The position numbers and the translations under genes are program-made. Below, piece by piece: positions 46,411 to 57,200 of a stretch of 64,000 bases of DNA (position 1 is the stretch's first letter; each line of letters opens with the position of its first letter). Below the pieces are notes generated by a model that was not told the DNA's origin, did no database searches, and saw nothing but the letters and a program-made list of their open reading frames with translations. Source of the DNA: Psychromarinibacter sediminicola (GTDB taxonomy: Bacteria > Pseudomonadota > Alphaproteobacteria > Rhodobacterales > Rhodobacteraceae); the NCBI RefSeq assembly GCF_029168335.1, contig NZ_JARGYC010000012.1:1-64000 (forward strand), read 5' to 3'.

Positions 46411-46920
46411 ATGACTAAGACGAAGAAGATGGAATTCCGCCCGAACGATTACGTGGTCTACCCGGCGCATGGCGTCGGCCAGATCGTGTCGATCGAAGAG
46501 CAGGAGATCGCCGGCATCAAGCTGGAACTGTTCGTGATCTCGTTCGAGAAGGACAAGATGACCCTGCGCGTGCCCACGCACAAGGCGACCGAGGCCGGGC
46601 TGCGCTCGCTGTCGACGCCCGACATCGTCAGCCAGGCGATGAAGACGCTGAAGGGCAAGGCGAAGGTGAAGCGCGCCATGTGGTCGCGCCGGGCGCAGGA
46701 ATACGAACAGAAGATCAACTCGGGCGACCTGATCGCGATCGCCGAGGTCGTGCGCGACCTGCACCGCACCGACGACCAGCGCGAGCAGTCCTATTCCGAG
46801 CGGCAGCTTTACGAGGCCGCGCTGGAGCGTCTGACGCGCGAGGTCGCGGCCGTCTCCGGCTCCGACGAGATCGCCGCGCAGAAGCAGGTGGACGACGTGC
46901 TGATCACCCGCGCCGCCTGA
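46411..46920 (+). CDS. carD: CarD-family transcription regulator
   Basis: 169 aa. The N-terminal RNA-polymerase-interaction domain is FRPNDYVVYPAHGVGQIVSIEEQEIAG, and the helical C-terminal domain follows (SQAMKTLKGKAKVKRAMWSRRAQEYEQK). CarD binds the polymerase beta subunit and stabilises open complexes at rRNA and other promoters. It has its own promoter and a strong terminator after it, so it is a separate transcription unit. Confidence 0.96.
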   Translation: MTKTKKMEFRPNDYVVYPAHGVGQIVSIEEQEIAGIKLELFVISFEKDKMTLRVPTHKATEAGLRSLSTPDIVSQAMKTLKGKAKVKRAMWSRRAQEYEQKINSGDLIAIAEVVRDLHRTDDQREQSYSERQLYEAALERLTREVAAVSGSDEIAAQKQVDDVLITRAA

Positions 46921-46942
46921 GCCGCAAGGTTTCCTGTCGTGG

Positions 46943-46973
46943 GGCCGTCGCCTTCGGGCGGCGGCCTTTTTTT
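46943..46973 (+). terminator. intrinsic terminator of carD
   Basis: GGCCGTCGCC (46943-46952), loop TTCG, then GGCGGCGGCC (46957-46966) and a T7 run (46967-46973). One G-T pair is present in the stem. It is the clearest intrinsic terminator in the window. Confidence 0.93.
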
Positions 46974-46989
46974 GGCCTTTTTCTCGGGC

Positions 46990-47754
46990 TCACACGGCCG
47001 CGGCGCAGAGCGCCAGGACCGCGATCTCGCAGATCTGCTGGGTGGCGCCCAGCACGTCGCCGGTCTGCCCGCCGAGCTTCGCCCGCGCGATCGCGGCGCA
47101 GCCCAGCGCCAGCATCGCCGTCACCGCGCAGACCGCCAGCCCGTAGGCCCCCAGCAGCACAAGCGCCGCCGCCAGCGCCAGCAGGAGGCCCAACGCGACC
47201 GTGGCGCGCGCCGGCCGGCCCACATGCCGCGACAGCCCGTCCGCCCGCGCCGGCGGCAGCTCGGCCATCAGCACCGCCATCGGCGCCCGCGACAGCATCG
47301 CCGCCGCCAGCACTGACGCCGCCAGGCCGCCCGTGCCCACGATCTCGGCCAGCGCCGCCCAGCGCAGGCCGAGGGACAGCACCAGCGCGATCACGCCGTA
47401 GCTGCCAATGCGGCTGTCCTTCATGATCTCCAGCCGCCGCGCCGGCTCGGCTCCGCCCCAGAGCCCGTCCGCCACATCCGCCAGCCCGTCCTCGTGCAGC
47501 GCGCCCGTCACGACGACCGACGCGGCCAGAACCAGCCCGGCGGTCACGCCGTCGGGCAAGCCCAGCCATGCCGCCATGCCGCCCGCAACGGCGGCGATCA
47601 GCCCCACCGCGAGCCCCGCGAGCGGCCACGCCCAGGCCGCGGCCGCGCCCCGGTCGCCCCCAAGCGCCGGCAGCGGCAACCGTGTCAGCAGTGCCAGCGC
47701 CGTCCCGATATCGCCGGGGACCGCCAGCGCCGGATTTCGCCCTGTTCTCTCCAT
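46990..47754 (-). CDS. cobS: adenosylcobinamide-GDP ribazoletransferase CobS
   Basis: 254 aa membrane protein with 6-7 hydrophobic segments. [18 protein letters not shown] with [13 protein letters not shown] is the CobS signature. It joins adenosylcobinamide-GDP and alpha-ribazole in late cobalamin synthesis at the inner membrane. The ATG at 47754 is preferred over longer frames that extend into cobT. It is divergent from cobT with 49 bp between them. Confidence 0.94.
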   Translation of the reverse strand: MERTGRNPALAVPGDIGTALALLTRLPLPALGGDRGAAAAWAWPLAGLAVGLIAAVAGGMAAWLGLPDGVTAGLVLAASVVVTGALHEDGLADVADGLWGGAEPARRLEIMKDSRIGSYGVIALVLSLGLRWAALAEIVGTGGLAASVLAAAMLSRAPMAVLMAELPPARADGLSRHVGRPARATVALGLLLALAAALVLLGAYGLAVCAVTAMLALGCAAIARAKLGGQTGDVLGATQQICEIAVLALCAAAV

Positions 47755-47803
47755 GCACGACCCGATAGACCGAAAGCCCGACCGCACGCAACGAGAGACC
47801 CGC

Positions 47804-48823
47804 ATGGCCCCGACGACTCCCGCCGACCTCGCCTCGATCCGCGCCGCCCTCGCCAGCCTGCCCGGCCCGGACCGGGACGCACAGGTCGCCGCGGCCGACC
47901 GCAATGCGCAGCTGACCAAGCCCCCCGCGGCGCTCGGCCGGCTGGAGGAGCTGGCGCAGTGGTACGCGGGTTGGCGCGGCGAGGCCCGGCCGCGGCTGCG
48001 GGCGCCGCAGATCGTCGTCTTCGCGGCCAATCACGGCATCGCGGCGCGCGGCGTCTCTGCCTTTCCAGCCGAGGTGACCACCCAGATGGTTGCCAACTTC
48101 CGCGCCGGCGGGGCGGCGATCAACCAGCTGGGCCGGGCGTTCGGCGCCCGTGTCGATGTCCACGAGCTGTCGCTCGACACGCCGACCGCCGATTTCACCG
48201 CGGCGCCCGCGATGGACGAGGCCGGCTTCCTCGCCGCGCTGCGCACCGGATGGGACGCGGTCGATCCCGCCGCCGACCTGCTGGTCGCGGGCGAGATGGG
48301 CATCGGCAACACCACCGCCGCCGCCGCCGTCGCCGCCGGGCTGTTCGGCGGCGCGGCCGAGGACTGGGTCGGCCGCGGCACCGGGGTGGACGCCGAGGGG
48401 CTCGCCCTCAAGGCGCGCGTCGTCGCCGAGGGGCTCGACCGCCACCGCGACGCCCTGCCCGACCCGCTGGAGGTTCTGCGCCGCCTCGGCGGCCGCGAAC
48501 TGGCGGCGATGACGGGCGCGATCCTCGCCGCGCGGCACCTGCGGGTGCCCGTCATCCTCGACGGTTTCATCTGCTGCGCCGCCGCCGCCACGTTGGACCG
48601 CGCCGCGCCGGGCGCGCTCGATCATTGCGTCGCCGGGCATCTTTCGGCCGAGACCGCGCATGCCCGCCTGCTCGACGCGCTCGGCAAACAGCCGCTCCTG
48701 TCGCTCGGCATGCGGCTCGGCGAAGGCTCGGGCGCGGCGCTCGCCATCGGCGTGGTCAAGGGGGCGCTGGCCTGCCATTCCGGCATGGCCACCTTCGCCG
48801 AGGCCGGCGTCTCCGGCGGCTGA
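47804..48823 (+). CDS. cobT: nicotinate-nucleotide:dimethylbenzimidazole phosphoribosyltransferase CobT
   Basis: 339 aa. [35 protein letters not shown] and the catalytic Glu near residue 333 in FAEAGVSGG identify CobT. It makes alpha-ribazole phosphate, the lower ligand of cobalamin. Divergent from cobS, so the pair forms a small cobalamin locus. No cobalamin riboswitch fits into the 49-bp gap. Confidence 0.95.
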   Translation: MAPTTPADLASIRAALASLPGPDRDAQVAAADRNAQLTKPPAALGRLEELAQWYAGWRGEARPRLRAPQIVVFAANHGIAARGVSAFPAEVTTQMVANFRAGGAAINQLGRAFGARVDVHELSLDTPTADFTAAPAMDEAGFLAALRTGWDAVDPAADLLVAGEMGIGNTTAAAAVAAGLFGGAAEDWVGRGTGVDAEGLALKARVVAEGLDRHRDALPDPLEVLRRLGGRELAAMTGAILAARHLRVPVILDGFICCAAAATLDRAAPGALDHCVAGHLSAETAHARLLDALGKQPLLSLGMRLGEGSGAALAIGVVKGALACHSGMATFAEAGVSGG

Positions 48824-48833
48824 CGCCGGAGAC

Positions 48834-48906
48834 GGAAAAATCTTCCAAAGATTTTTCCCGGCAGGATTTTCCCAAAATCCTGCCCCACGATCTTTCCAAG
48901 ATCGTG
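48834..48906. repeat. triplet of hairpins after cobT
   Basis: Three hairpins with 3-nt loops: 48834-48858 (11-bp stem, arm GGAAAAATCTT), 48860-48884 (11-bp stem, arm GGCAGGATTTT) and 48886-48906 (9-bp stem, arm CACGATCTT). They are 1 bp apart. They lie between convergent cobT and the Kef gene. The middle arm shares CAGGATTTT with the first palindrome of the set at 35487. Confidence 0.9.
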
Positions 48907-48913
48907 CCCCCGC

Positions 48914-50815
48914 TCAGCTGGCTTCCTTCGAATCCTCCGCCGACTGCCGTAGCAGCGCCGCCTCCAGTTCGGCGTTCAGCTCCCGCGTCCGTTCGATGTA
49001 TTCGGGGTTCTGGTCGATCGGAACGCCCGGTTTCCACACCTCCGCCAGCGAACGCACCGCCTGCCGGTCGTACTTGAAGTACGTCCGTTCCAGCTCGGCC
49101 GCCTCGTAATCGGTGAGCCCCATATTCTCCAGCACGTAGCGTCCGGCGCGCAGGGACGAATCGAACAGCTCGCGCACGATGTCGTTCGCCCCGGCGCGGT
49201 AGAGCTGGTAGACATGCACCCGGTCGCGCGCCCGCGCCACGATATGCAGGTCCGGTCGCTCGCGCCGCGCATAGGCCACCAGCCGTGTGACCGCCTCGCG
49301 TCCGTCCAGCGCCACGACCAGCACTTTCGCCTCCATCAGCCCGGCCGCGCGCAGCACATCCGGCCGCGTCGGGTCGCCGAAATAGCCCTTGAAGCCGAAT
49401 TTCCGCATCAGCTGGATCGTCTGCAGGTTGTTGTCCAGCACCGTCGTCCGGAAGCCCGACATCTGTACCATCCGGTTCACGGCCTGTCCGAACCGCCCCA
49501 TCCCGGCGATGATGATCGGCCCCTCGGCGCCGATGTCGTCCTCGCGCGGGCCGTCCTCGGGCTCGGCCCCCCAGCGGCTCAGGAACTCCTGCGCCAGGAA
49601 CATCAGCGGCGTCAGCAGCATCGACAGAGCCACGATCAGAAGCAGGTTCTGCGACATCGTCGCCGACAAGACCCCCTGCTGCTGCGAGAACGACAGCAGG
49701 ACAAAGCCGAATTCCCCCGCCTGCGCCAGCCCCAGCGTGAACAGCCACTGGTCGCGGCGCCGGAGCTTGAACATCCGGCCCAGCCCGAACAGGACCACGC
49801 CCTTGATCACCATGATCGCCAGCGTCAGGCCGATCAGCAGGAACGGCTGCGCAAAGAAGATCTGCACGTTGATGCCCGCGCCCACGGTGATGAAGAACAG
49901 GCCCAGCAGCAGGCCCTTGAACGGCTCGATGTTCGATTCCAGCTCGTGGCGAAGCTCGGAATTGGCCAGCACCACCCCCGCGAGGAAGGTCCCCAGCGCC
50001 GGCGACAGGCCGACCAGCGTCATCACGAAGGCGACGCCGATCACGATTAGAAGCGCGAAGGCGGTGTAGAGTTCGCGCAGGCGCGCAGTGTGGATGAAGT
50101 GAAACAGCGGCCGGATCAGGTAGATGCCGCCCAGGATCACGGCCGCGACCACCGCCATCGTCACCAGCGTCGCGCCCCAGCCCGGCAGTCCCTCGACCAG
50201 CGACATCGCCGCCGCGTGGCCGTCGCCGCCGGCCCCCTCCCCGTGCGGGACCGCGGGGCTCGCCGGCCGGTTCATCGAGCCGTCGGGATTGAAGAACGGC
50301 CGCGGCGCGGCGGCCAGGAGCGGCAGCAGGATCAGCATCGGGATCACCGCGATATCCTGCGTCAGCAGGACCGAGAAGGCCGACCGCCCGCCGCTGGTCT
50401 GGATCAGCCCCTTCTCCGACAGCGTCTGCAGCACGATCGCGGTCGAGGACAGGGCGAAGATCATGCCTATGGCGAGGCCCGTGGCCAATGGCTGGCCCAG
50501 CGCCACCGCGCCCGCGGCGATCAGCGCCACGGTGATCAGGATCTGCATCACCCCCAGCCCCAGCAGCCGGTCGCGCATGTCCCACAGCGCGCGGGGGTCC
50601 ATCTCCAGCCCGATCAGGAACAGCATCATGACGACGCCGAATTCGGCGAAATGCTGAAGGTCCCCGGTCTCGCCCACCAGATGAAAGACCGGGCCGATCA
50701 GCAGCCCTGCCACGAGATAGCCCAGCACCGACCCAAGCCCCAGCCGCGCCGCGATGGGCACGGCGATGACCGTGGTGGCAAGGTAGATCGTGGCCTGGAA
50801 CAGGAATCCTTCCAT
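48914..50815 (-). CDS. CPA2 monovalent cation:proton antiporter with TrkA-N domain, Kef-like
   Basis: 633 aa. About 12 membrane helices (1-390) with LSSTAIVLQTLSEKGLI and the GLSPALGTFLAGVVLA stretch, then a Rossmann RCK domain (PIIIAGMGRFGQAVNRMVQM, with DPTRPDVLRAAG). A C-terminal acidic tail ends the protein. It may export K+ or Na+ in exchange for protons under NAD(H) or glutathione control. Close to YbaL/KefB families. Confidence 0.9.
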   Translation of the reverse strand: MEGFLFQATIYLATTVIAVPIAARLGLGSVLGYLVAGLLIGPVFHLVGETGDLQHFAEFGVVMMLFLIGLEMDPRALWDMRDRLLGLGVMQILITVALIAAGAVALGQPLATGLAIGMIFALSSTAIVLQTLSEKGLIQTSGGRSAFSVLLTQDIAVIPMLILLPLLAAAPRPFFNPDGSMNRPASPAVPHGEGAGGDGHAAAMSLVEGLPGWGATLVTMAVVAAVILGGIYLIRPLFHFIHTARLRELYTAFALLIVIGVAFVMTLVGLSPALGTFLAGVVLANSELRHELESNIEPFKGLLLGLFFITVGAGINVQIFFAQPFLLIGLTLAIMVIKGVVLFGLGRMFKLRRRDQWLFTLGLAQAGEFGFVLLSFSQQQGVLSATMSQNLLLIVALSMLLTPLMFLAQEFLSRWGAEPEDGPREDDIGAEGPIIIAGMGRFGQAVNRMVQMSGFRTTVLDNNLQTIQLMRKFGFKGYFGDPTRPDVLRAAGLMEAKVLVVALDGREAVTRLVAYARRERPDLHIVARARDRVHVYQLYRAGANDIVRELFDSSLRAGRYVLENMGLTDYEAAELERTYFKYDRQAVRSLAEVWKPGVPIDQNPEYIERTRELNAELEAALLRQSAEDSKEAS

Positions 50816-51002
50816 CGGGGCGGCGCTTTCACGTTGGGCAGATCGCGGGGTCTCTGCGCGCGGTTATAGCATCCGCCGGGCGGCCCGATAGCCTTGTCGG
50901 GCCCAGAATTGCGCCCGCGGCCGCATTTTGCGCAACAAGGCCGCGCGGCCGGCACGCCGCGCCCATGGGCACGGCGCCCTGCGGGCCGGCCGCCGCCGAC
51001 GG

Positions 51003-52358
51003 TCAGGTCAGCAGGCCGCGGATCGTGCCGCTCAGATCCTCGATCCGGGCGAGGCTCGCGCGGATTCGCTGCTGGATACCGTTGAGCTCGCCGATGATGT
51101 CGTTGAGGCTTTCGCGCCCCTCGTAGAGGCGCGCGCCCTCGATCTTGCACATCACCCGCGTGGTGGACAGGCCCAGGATATGCCGGTTCATCTTCTTGCA
51201 GGCGTCCAGGATGCGGCGCGTCTCCTCGGCCAGCTGATCCTGCCGCGCCCGCGCCTTCGCGCGGTAATCGGTGGCCAGCCCGTCGAGGTAGCCCCGCTCC
51301 GCCTTCAGGTCGACCGGCCCCAGCGCGTGCCGCTCGGTGTCGAGCTGCCGGGCGCATTCGTTCAGCAACCGGACCATGCATTCGATGAACATGCTCTCGC
51401 TGACCGTGCCCTCGATCGAGCCGAAATTGCTGCTCTCGCCCACAACGTTGGTCTGGAACCAGCGCGACATCTCGCGCGACATGCCGCCGTAATTGGTCGA
51501 CAGGGTCGAGATCGGCCCGCCGTTCGGCTCCAGCCGCGAGGCGATCACGCGCATGTTGTGCGGGATGATCTCGGTCATCGCGAATTCGCGTACCAGCATG
51601 TCGGTTTCCGACTTCAGCGATTCGGCGCAGTCCAGCATCGTCCGGAAGCCGCCGATGCACTGGTCCTGGCCGAGCCCCAGCCCGGCGTCGCGCGCCATCA
51701 GTTCCTCGCTCAGCGCATGGGCGGCAAAGCGGGGATAGTCGGGAAACCCCATCGCCGCGATGCGCTCCTGCATCCAGGCGGCGCTGTCCTGCGGGCTCAG
51801 GCCCTGGTCGCGCTCCTGCCGGACCTGTTCGGCATAGAGCTCTTCCACCTGGTCGCGAAGCTCGCTCGTGGGCTTGATCCGGGCCGAAAGATAGCCGTCG
51901 CCGCAGGGCATCGCCACGGCGAAGACCCAATAGGACAACCCGTCGCGGGCGCGATTCCTGACATAGGCGCCGATCGTCTCGCCGCGCTTGATCCTGTCCC
52001 AGAACAGCCAGAACAGCCCCTTGGGCATGTCGGGATGGCGGATGACCTTGTGCGGCGCGCCCAGCATCGCGTCCCAGTCGTAATCCGCGACCCGGCGGAA
52101 GACGTTGTTGCCGGCCCGGATCACGCCGCGCGCGTCGGTGCGCGAGAAGAACACCTCGTCCAATTGGAACGGCGCCTCGCCATGCTGCGGGCGCGCCGCG
52201 CGCGCGCGGTCGTCGCCGGACCGCGCGCCGGACGTGTCGCCATCGGGCGGCCCGTCGCCGGCGGCCTCCTCCGCCGTGTCGGGGCCGTCCCCGGCCTCTG
52301 CGCCCGCCGGCGCGACCGACTCGGCGATGTCGTTGTCCCAGCTTTCGACCGTATCCAT
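51003..52358 (-). CDS. Aer-like PAS-domain protein without membrane or MCP parts
   Basis: 451 aa from the ATG at 52358 (GGAGC upstream; an upstream GTG is possible). The first 60 residues are acidic and disordered. The PAS domain (about 65-170) has FFSRTDARGVIRAGNNVFRR, GAPHKVIRHPDMPKGLFW and NRARDGLSYWVFAVAMP, very close to the FAD-binding PAS of Aer. The rest (170-451) is helical. No membrane segment or classical chemoreceptor hairpin is seen, so it is a soluble flavin or redox sensor of unknown output. Confidence 0.8.
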   Translation of the reverse strand: MDTVESWDNDIAESVAPAGAEAGDGPDTAEEAAGDGPPDGDTSGARSGDDRARAARPQHGEAPFQLDEVFFSRTDARGVIRAGNNVFRRVADYDWDAMLGAPHKVIRHPDMPKGLFWLFWDRIKRGETIGAYVRNRARDGLSYWVFAVAMPCGDGYLSARIKPTSELRDQVEELYAEQVRQERDQGLSPQDSAAWMQERIAAMGFPDYPRFAAHALSEELMARDAGLGLGQDQCIGGFRTMLDCAESLKSETDMLVREFAMTEIIPHNMRVIASRLEPNGGPISTLSTNYGGMSREMSRWFQTNVVGESSNFGSIEGTVSESMFIECMVRLLNECARQLDTERHALGPVDLKAERGYLDGLATDYRAKARARQDQLAEETRRILDACKKMNRHILGLSTTRVMCKIEGARLYEGRESLNDIIGELNGIQQRIRASLARIEDLSGTIRGLLT

Positions 52359-52423
52359 GAAAACAAGCTCCGCACCTGACGCGACCACGCATAACGGTAA
52401 TCCCTTGCCAGGGTCTTAAGGCG

Positions 52424-52882
52424 TCAGGTCGGAAGCGGCGCGTCCGCCTTGATCTGGTCCATCACGATCTGGCTCTGCACCCGGGCCACGGCCGGATGCG
52501 GCAACAACACGTGGTGGATCAACTCGTTCAGCCCCGTCAGGTCGGCGCAATAGACCCGCAGCAGGTAATCGGCCTCGCCGGTCAGCGTCCAGGCGCTGAC
52601 GATCTCGGGCCGGAACGCGACGATTCGCGTAAAGCCCTTCACCTTCTCCGGCTCGTGCGTCGCCATCTGCACCTGCACGAAGGCCTGGACGGTCAGGCCC
52701 AGCCGCTTCGGGTTCAGCCGCGCCGCGTAGCGCTCGATGAACCCCGCCTGCTCCAGCCGCTGGCGCCGGCGGCCCGCCTGGCTGGGGCTGAGGTTGAGCA
52801 CCGCGCCCAGCTGTTCCGCCGTCGCCTGCGCGTCCGCCTGCAGCGCCGCCAGAAGGCGTTTGTCGGTGTCGTCCAGATCCAT
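52424..52882 (-). CDS. Lrp/AsnC-family regulator
   Basis: 152 aa. The HTH is ATAEQLGAVLNLSPSQAGRRRQRL and the RAM domain is VSAWTLTGEADYLLRVYCADL. The ATG at 52882 is preferred because LDDTDKRLL is the family's usual opening. It is divergent from hppD and probably controls it in response to an aromatic amino acid, as for other AsnC-hpd pairs. Paired TGCGCA words lie in the gap. Confidence 0.9.
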   Translation of the reverse strand: MDLDDTDKRLLAALQADAQATAEQLGAVLNLSPSQAGRRRQRLEQAGFIERYAARLNPKRLGLTVQAFVQVQMATHEPEKVKGFTRIVAFRPEIVSAWTLTGEADYLLRVYCADLTGLNELIHHVLLPHPAVARVQSQIVMDQIKADAPLPT

Positions 52883-52932
52883 GCGGGAATGATGCACCCT
52901 CCGGGCCAATTCCGTCAAACCCGCGCATCCCG

Positions 52933-52959
52933 TGCGCAAACTGTGAACCAGAATGCGCA
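52933..52959. promoter_or_regulatory. possible Lrp/AsnC operator in the hppD gap
   Basis: TGCGCA occurs at 52933-52938 and 52954-52959, 21 bp centre to centre (two helical turns), inside the 138-bp divergent gap. Spacing fits binding of an Lrp-type multimer on one face of the helix. Confidence 0.35.
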
Positions 52960-53020
52960 GAAATCCTGCATCCGCGCCGCTACATTTCCCGGTGAATCAT
53001 GAAGGAGAGGAGGAACACCC

Positions 53021-54127
<1,107 letters not shown>

Positions 54128-54149
54128 CTTCCACTCGCGGAAGACCACC

Positions 54150-54184
54150 CGGGACGGGGCCCGCCACGCGCGCGCCCCGTCCCG
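54150..54184. terminator. hairpin after hppD
   Basis: CGGGACGGGGC (54150-54160) pairs perfectly with GCCCCGTCCCG (54174-54184), 11 bp, loop 13. No T-run. It is 23 bp after the hppD stop. Confidence 0.5.
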
Positions 54185-54230
54185 GCGTGCGTTCGCGAGA
54201 GCCTTCGAACAGGGGCGACACGGCGCCGTT

Positions 54231-54275
54231 CGCAGAAAATATCTTGCGCGGCAGCGCGCCTTTCGGCAGCGGCCC
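54231..54275 (-). repeat. 45-bp terminator-like dispersed element, copy 2
   Basis: The plus strand starts CGCAGAAAATATCTTGCGCG and ends GGCAGCGGCCC. On the minus strand, it gives a GCGCG-CTGC-CGCGC hairpin followed by AAGATATTTTC. It ends 9 bp downstream of the stop of the giant minus-strand gene. Confidence 0.6.
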
Positions 54276-54284
54276 GCCCGCGGA

Positions 54285-57200
54285 TCAGCCGCTCGTGGGC
54301 AGGGTCAGCGTGATCGTCCGGCCCCGCTTGACATAGCTCAGCCGGTCGTCGCCGATGGCCGCCACCTGGCCGCCATCCACCTCGTCGCCCACCTGCACCT
54401 TCACGTAGCGGCCGGAGGCCAGCCGCACCAGCGCCCGGCGGTTGCTGGCCGAGCCGTAGATGCCGATCAGGTTCACCCGGTTCAGCCGCAGCGCGTTCTC
54501 GTCCGTCGCCGTGGCGGCGACCGAGGCGCTGGTGGGGATCTCGGGCGCCCGGACCGGGACCGAGACGTCGGGCGTCGGATCGTTCGCCGCCGTCTCCTCC
54601 TGCGGTGGGGCCGGCGCGGTGGCCGCCTCGTCCAGCGCCGCCTGCACCACCGAGGCAAAGCCCGCCGGGCGGGTGGCCGGCGTCAGCGAGGCGGCCACGG
54701 CCAGCTCGGTGGCATCCTCGAACGTCTGCTCTTCGACCGCGGCCTCCGCCTCGCCGTCCAGCGCGGCGGTCTCTTCCTCCAGCAACTCGCCCGCCAGCGA
54801 CGGGTTGTTGTCCCCCCGCCCCGGCACCTCGGTGCCCGGGCGCAGCGGCGGCACCACATCGGCGTAGTCGATCAGCGGATCGTCCGGATCCGGCTCCGGC
54901 ACGGCCTCCGTTTCCGCCTCCGTTTCCGCCGCGGGACCGTCGCCCGCCGTGCCGGCCGTGTCCGCGGGCGTCGCCGCGGCCAGCTCGACGGTCGCCTCCC
55001 CCGGCCGTTCCGTCGGCCGGATCGCGGCCAGTTCCTCGCGCGTCAGGCCGCCGAAGCGGGCCCGCTCCTCGGCCTCGGCCAGGTCGCTCTCGTCCAGGAT
55101 CGGCGCCAGGTCGGACACCCTCTCGGGATCCAGCGCGGCGGTCTCCTCCGCCGCGGCGGCGGCCGCTTCGCCCTCGGGCGCCGCGCCGGCCTCCTCCGCC
55201 GGCGGCGCCGCGGCCTCGACGATCTCTTCCGGCCGCAGCGGCGGCGCTTCGGCCGGCGTCTCGACCGCCAGCTCGGTCTCTTCGGCCGGCGTCTCCAGAC
55301 CCGGCGCCTCGCGCAGCTGGCTATCGTCCACCGGCGGCTCGGTGCCCGGACGCGGCGGCGGCACCACCGAGGGCTCGCCCCGATAGACCATCACGCCCTT
55401 GGGCGACAGCGCGCCCTCCTCGGTCGCCCGCACCAGCCCGCGCGCGTCCAGATCGAACTCGACCAGCGGCAGCGGCGGCCGCCCAGCCGTCGCCGGCGTC
55501 GGCGCCTCGGGCACCAGCGCCTCCGCCTCGGGCAGCCCCCGCTCCGCCGGCTCGGCCAGCGCCACGTCGGCCGAGGACAGCACGGTGCCGTCGATCCGGT
55601 CGATGCCGGGGCTGTCTATCGCCGGCGGCGCCAGCACTGATACCCCGGTCCGCTCGTAGATCGCCTCGGCCTCCGCCGGCGTCGGCGGCGCCACCTGCGT
55701 CGGCGCCGGGGCCGAGACCTCCGCCTGCGGCGCGTCCTCGGAGGCGGGCGGCGCGTCCAGCCGGACGATCTCCAGCTCGTCCGGCGCCGCGCCGCCATCG
55801 GCAGGGGCGGTGATGTCGCTGCTCGGCGCGGCGCTGTCGGCCAGTTCCGGCGCGATCGTCGCGATGTCGGAGGGCGGCGTGTCGTCCAGCGACGTGGCGC
55901 CGGAAGCCCCCGCCGCAGTATCCTCCGCCGGCGCCTCGGGCACGGCGGGCGGCTCCGCCGCGCTGGTGTCGATCCCGGGCGTCTCGGGAAGCGCCGGGGA
56001 CGCCGCGGCCAGCTCCGGCGGCGTATCGCCCGCCCCGGTGACCGCCGGCGGCGTCTCCTCGGGCGCGGCGGGCGGCGTCGCGGCGCCCTCCGTCTCGACC
56101 CGCGGCGCGTCCGGCGCGACGGGCGGCGTCTCGTCGGGCTCCGGCTGCAGCGCCGTCACCTCGATCCCCGGCAGCGGCACCGACGGCTCGACCGGCGGCG
56201 TATCCTCGGCCGGCGCCTCCGTAGCCGCCTCCGACCCCGCACCCGCCGCATCCGGCTCGGCCCCGTCCGGCAGGCCGGCGATCTCCGGCTCCGGCTCGGT
56301 CGCCGGGGTCAGCGTGTCGGGCACGATCACCGGCGCCGGCTCTTCCGCTTCGGTCACCGCCGGCTCGTCGCCGAGCCCGAACCAGCCCGAGGCGACGTCG
56401 TCCATGAGCCAGGTCGACCACAGCGCCACCGCCGCCAGCGCCAGCAGCACGATGAGCGTCAGCGCCGCGCCCAAGAAGCGCGGACGCGCCCGCGGCGGCA
56501 CCTGCCCGCGCGCGCCGAACACCGTCATCGCATCGGCCTCGGTCGCCGTGACCGGCCGCGCTTTTTCCGGCTTCGACGGCGGGGCCGAGGGCCGGTCGAA
56601 GGTCGTCGCCGGCCCCTTCAGCGCCGTCGCCATCTCCTCGGCGGCCGAGCTCTCGCGCGCCGCCTTGTCCCGGCCGCTCATCCGCCCCAGCGTGTCCGCC
56701 AGCCGGCCGCGCCCCTTGCGCTCCGGCACCGCAGCGCCCAACGCGGTGTCGGCGGCCATGTCCATCACCGGGTCGGCCTTCTTCGCCAGTTCCGGCGCCT
56801 CCGGATTGACGGCCGCCGCGCGGGCGGCGGGCGAGGCGGGATCGGTCGAGCGCGGCGTGATCTTCACCGGCGGCGGCAGCGGCGCGCCGTTGACCCGCTT
56901 CACCGGCGGCACCCGGCGCGGCCCCGGGGCGCTCTCCTCCGGCGCGGCCCCGGCGGAAGGCGCGTCGTCGGCGCCCTCGGGCGCAGCGCTCTCGGGCGAC
57001 GTGGTCTCGGGCGCAGCGGCCTCGTTCTCCGGCGGCGCAACCCGCACGGCGGGGCGGCTCTCCACCGGCGGCAGATCCTCCACCTTCGGCCCGGCGGGCG
57101 GCGCTTCGGGCGCCGGCGCGGCAGCGGCCGGCGGCACGGCATGACCGTTGACATGCGCCGCAGCGCCCCGGCGCGACGCAAAGGACAGCGGCACCTCCGG

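Noticed and set aside
47755-47803. Cobalamin riboswitch between cobS and cobT
   Set aside because: The gap is 49 bp, too short, and has no B12 box.
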